DNA of 6,020 nucleotides from Spirochaetales bacterium (GTDB lineage: Bacteria; Spirochaetota; Spirochaetia; DTKZ01): assembly GCA_031274005.1 (NCBI GenBank), contig JAISQU010000202.1:1-6020 (forward strand), given 5' to 3'. Under the pieces are notes generated by a model. It searched no databases, had not been told where the DNA came from, and saw nothing but the letters and a program-made list of their open reading frames with translations. A program made the position numbers and the translations under genes. Shown here one piece after another: positions 4,635-6,020 of the stretch (the stretch's first letter is position 1; every line of letters begins with the position of its first letter).

Positions 4635-5855
4635 ATGATGAAAAAAATGTGCGCTCTTCTGATGGTTCTGCTGATTGCGGGCGGGGCGGTTTTTGCGGGC
4701 GGGGGCGGCGAAAGCGCGCAATCCGCCGCGGCGCCGGACACCATCAAGATTGGAGCGTCTCTGGCCCTGACCGGCAGCCTTTCCCGCTTCGGGGTCATGA
4801 TGAAGAACGGCTATGAAATGTGGAAGGACGAGGTAAACGCCAAGGGGGGGATCAATGTCGGCGGAACAAAAAAACCGGTAGAAATCATCTACTACGATGA
4901 CCAGTCCGATAACAACACCTCGGCGCAGCTTACGGAAAAACTCATTACCCAGGATAACGTGCAGTTCCTTCTGGGACCCTACGGCTCCGGCCCGACCTTT
5001 GCCACCACGGCCATCGCGGAAAGGTATAACATTATTACCATGGCCACCACCGCCAACGCGGCGAACATCTATACCCGCGGATTTAAGAATGTATTCGCGG
5101 TCCTGCCTCCGGGAGTAAAAATCTTCGACAGCTTCATTGATATGCTTGCCGCTCAGAATCCCCGGCCTGCCAAACTCGCCATCATCGCTCCGAACGACAA
5201 CTTTCCGGTCAGCGTAGCCGAAGGCGCGGATAAATACGCGAAGTCAAAGGGCTTCGAGGTTGTGTATTATGAGGTGTATCCCAAGGGCGTCAAGGATATG
5301 TCTTCGACAATCCTTAAAATTAAAAACTCCGGCGCGGAAGTCCTTTTGGGTTCAGGCTATCTGGAGGAATCTGTTTTGACCGTGCGCCAGCTTAATGAGC
5401 AGCGGGTCAGTCTGAAGGCCATTGGGTTTACCACAGGGCCGGAACTTCAGGATTTCAGGGACAATCTGGGTTCGGACGCCGAAAACATCTGCGGCGTCGC
5501 CTGGTGGATGCCCCAGATGACCTACACCGACCCCCTGTTTGTATCCGCTCAGGAATATACGAAAAAGTATACGGACAAGTACGGCCCCGGGCTTGCCTAT
5601 CAGGGCGCCGCCGGGAGTCAGGGCGGGTACCTTTTGCAGATGGCCATAGAGAAAGCCGGAAGCACCGATACCGACAAGGTGCGGGAAGTTCTGGCCGCCT
5701 ATGACGGCACCACTTTCTGGGGGCCCGTCAAATTCGACGCGACCGGCCAGAATATCGCCGGCGGAGCGGTCACCTTCCAGATTCAGAAGGCCCTTATCCA
5801 GACCGTATGGCCTGAGGGAGCGGCAAGCGCAAAACCGGTGTATCCGCTCAAGTAG
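4635..5855 (+). CDS. livK: HAAT-family periplasmic substrate-binding protein, LivK type
   Basis: This is an exported solute-binding protein of 406 aa with a type 1 periplasmic-binding fold (Peripla_BP_6) over about residues 37-385. The signal peptide is MMKK, then a hydrophobic core, then VFA (19-21), with likely cleavage before Gly22. The mature start is Gly/Ser/Ala-rich (22-33), a flexible linker. There is no Cys at the cleavage site, so it is not a standard lipoprotein; the only early Cys (C6) lies at the start of the hydrophobic core. Family sequence includes IKIGASLALTG (37-47), YYDDQSD (86-92), LLGPYGSG (112-119), ITMATTA (134-140), GFKNVFAVLPPG (149-160), DPLFVSAQEY (299-308) and FWGPVKFDATGQN (361-373). 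By eye, S118 and T139 align with LIV-binding protein Ser79 and Thr102, which hold the ligand carboxylate and amino group. The exact solute is unknown. The gene is last in the operon rather than first. Confidence 0.92.
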   Translation: MMKKMCALLMVLLIAGGAVFAGGGGESAQSAAAPDTIKIGASLALTGSLSRFGVMMKNGYEMWKDEVNAKGGINVGGTKKPVEIIYYDDQSDNNTSAQLTEKLITQDNVQFLLGPYGSGPTFATTAIAERYNIITMATTANAANIYTRGFKNVFAVLPPGVKIFDSFIDMLAAQNPRPAKLAIIAPNDNFPVSVAEGADKYAKSKGFEVVYYEVYPKGVKDMSSTILKIKNSGAEVLLGSGYLEESVLTVRQLNEQRVSLKAIGFTTGPELQDFRDNLGSDAENICGVAWWMPQMTYTDPLFVSAQEYTKKYTDKYGPGLAYQGAAGSQGGYLLQMAIEKAGSTDTDKVREVLAAYDGTTFWGPVKFDATGQNIAGGAVTFQIQKALIQTVWPEGAASAKPVYPLK

Positions 5856-5871
5856 AAACAAAGCTCATCAT

Positions 5872-5901
5872 AAAAAAGCCCCCGGTTCGGGGGTTTTTTT
5901 T
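5872..5901 (+). terminator. Intrinsic terminator of the transporter operon
   Basis: CCCCCG (5879-5884) pairs with CGGGGG (5888-5893) around a 3-base GTT loop, followed by eight T residues (5894-5901). A run of A residues precedes the stem (5872-5877), so the structure can also act on the opposite strand. It begins 17 bases after the livK stop and marks the end of the operon. Confidence 0.93.
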
Positions 5902-5928
5902 AGAACCTGTTCAAAATCTCCTTATAAT
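5899..5928 (+). promoter_or_regulatory. Possible outward promoter after the terminator
   Basis: A perfect TATAAT at 5923-5928 lies 18 bases downstream of TTTAGA (5899-5904, 4 of 6 bases), which overlaps the end of the terminator T-tract. It would start transcription near 5935, at the repeat-like element, and read out of the window. No gene is visible for it to drive. Confidence 0.25.
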
Positions 5929-5930
5929 TC

Positions 5931-6020
5931 GGAATTTGGGCGCATTTGCGGCGTAAAACGCCGCAAACCGGGCTTTTCGCTCCAATCTTTTGGCTACGCC
6001 AAAAGGATTTCCGCTTCAAT
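5931..6020. repeat. Hairpin-rich repeat-like element, cut by the window end
   Basis: It opens with the 11-base repeat shared with 1-11. The first hairpin is a perfect 10-bp stem, TTTGCGGCGT (5945-5954) with ACGCCGCAAA (5958-5967), loop AAA. The second is TTTTGGC (5988-5994) with GCCAAAA (5998-6004), extended by AATC/GATT (5984-5987, 6006-6009) across one bulged G. The second hairpin lies between two near-identical words, CGCTCCAAT (5978-5986) and CGCTTCAAT (6012-6020). There is no long T-tract and no convincing gene. The regular architecture suggests a dispersed non-coding repeat of the REP or MITE kind. It probably continues past 6020. Confidence 0.5.

Noticed and set aside
4844..4850. Run of seven G as a phase-variable tract in livK
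   Set aside because: It encodes a normal Gly-Gly in the family alignment and is short for slippage-driven switching. Nothing else suggests phase variation.
5352..5861. Minus-strand open frame of 169 codons opposite livK
   Set aside because: It is antisense to a well-supported binding-protein gene, with no family resemblance and no ribosome site. It is a codon-bias shadow.
5903..5912. LexA/SOS box (GAAC...GTTC)
   Set aside because: The spacing is two bases, whereas the GAAC-N4-GTTC type box needs four. No SOS gene is in view.
1..6020. CRISPR array, tRNA, rRNA or transposase
   Set aside because: I saw no spaced direct repeats, cloverleaf, rRNA-like stretch or DDE/tyrosine recombinase motif on either strand.

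Overview
The window reads as one compact accessory locus from an anaerobic bacterium, most likely a Treponema-like spirochaete from a gut community. The main clue is the binding protein at the 3' end: its signal peptide ends in VFA and is followed by a Gly-rich mature start (GGGGES) with no lipobox cysteine, a style I associate with treponemal binding proteins. This taxonomic call is an inference and was not tested. All genes are on the + strand. The sequence may be a whole metagenomic contig, because both ends carry repeat-like sequence.

Layout. Positions 1-253 hold no confident gene. They contain a strong sigma70-type promoter (TTCACA-17-TATAAT, 96-124) and a structured 5' leader (about 131-253) with a possible switch between freeing and hiding the ribosome binding site. 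Positions 254-1192 encode a 312-aa dehydrogenase of the 3-hydroxyacyl-CoA dehydrogenase / lambda-crystallin / carnitine dehydrogenase type. An AT-rich gap of 118 bases follows (1193-1310), with three dyad-symmetric sites and an extended -10 promoter. Positions 1311-5855 encode a complete five-gene HAAT-type (branched-chain amino acid family) ABC importer in the order permease livH, permease livM, ATPase livG, ATPase livF, binding protein livK. The first four overlap by 1 to 14 bases. The binding protein comes last, with its own strong Shine-Dalgarno site. An intrinsic terminator (5872-5901) closes the operon. After it lies a hairpin-rich, repeat-like element (about 5931-6020) that runs off the window edge.

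How the genes work together. The binding protein captures a small solute in the periplasm, LivH/LivM form the channel, and LivG/LivF power import. The sequence does not prove the substrate. LivK keeps Ser and Thr at the positions that hold the alpha-carboxylate and amino group in LIV-binding protein, so an amino acid or similar small carboxylate is plausible. The upstream dehydrogenase has its own promoter and may act on the imported compound or a product of it, but that link rests only on adjacency.

The core genes belong to known families. The points most worth a second look are the switch-like leader before the dehydrogenase, the apparently leaderless livH start, the Gly-Arg-Arg (NADP-type) cofactor loop of the dehydrogenase, the lost ABC signature in LivG, and the repeats at both window ends.
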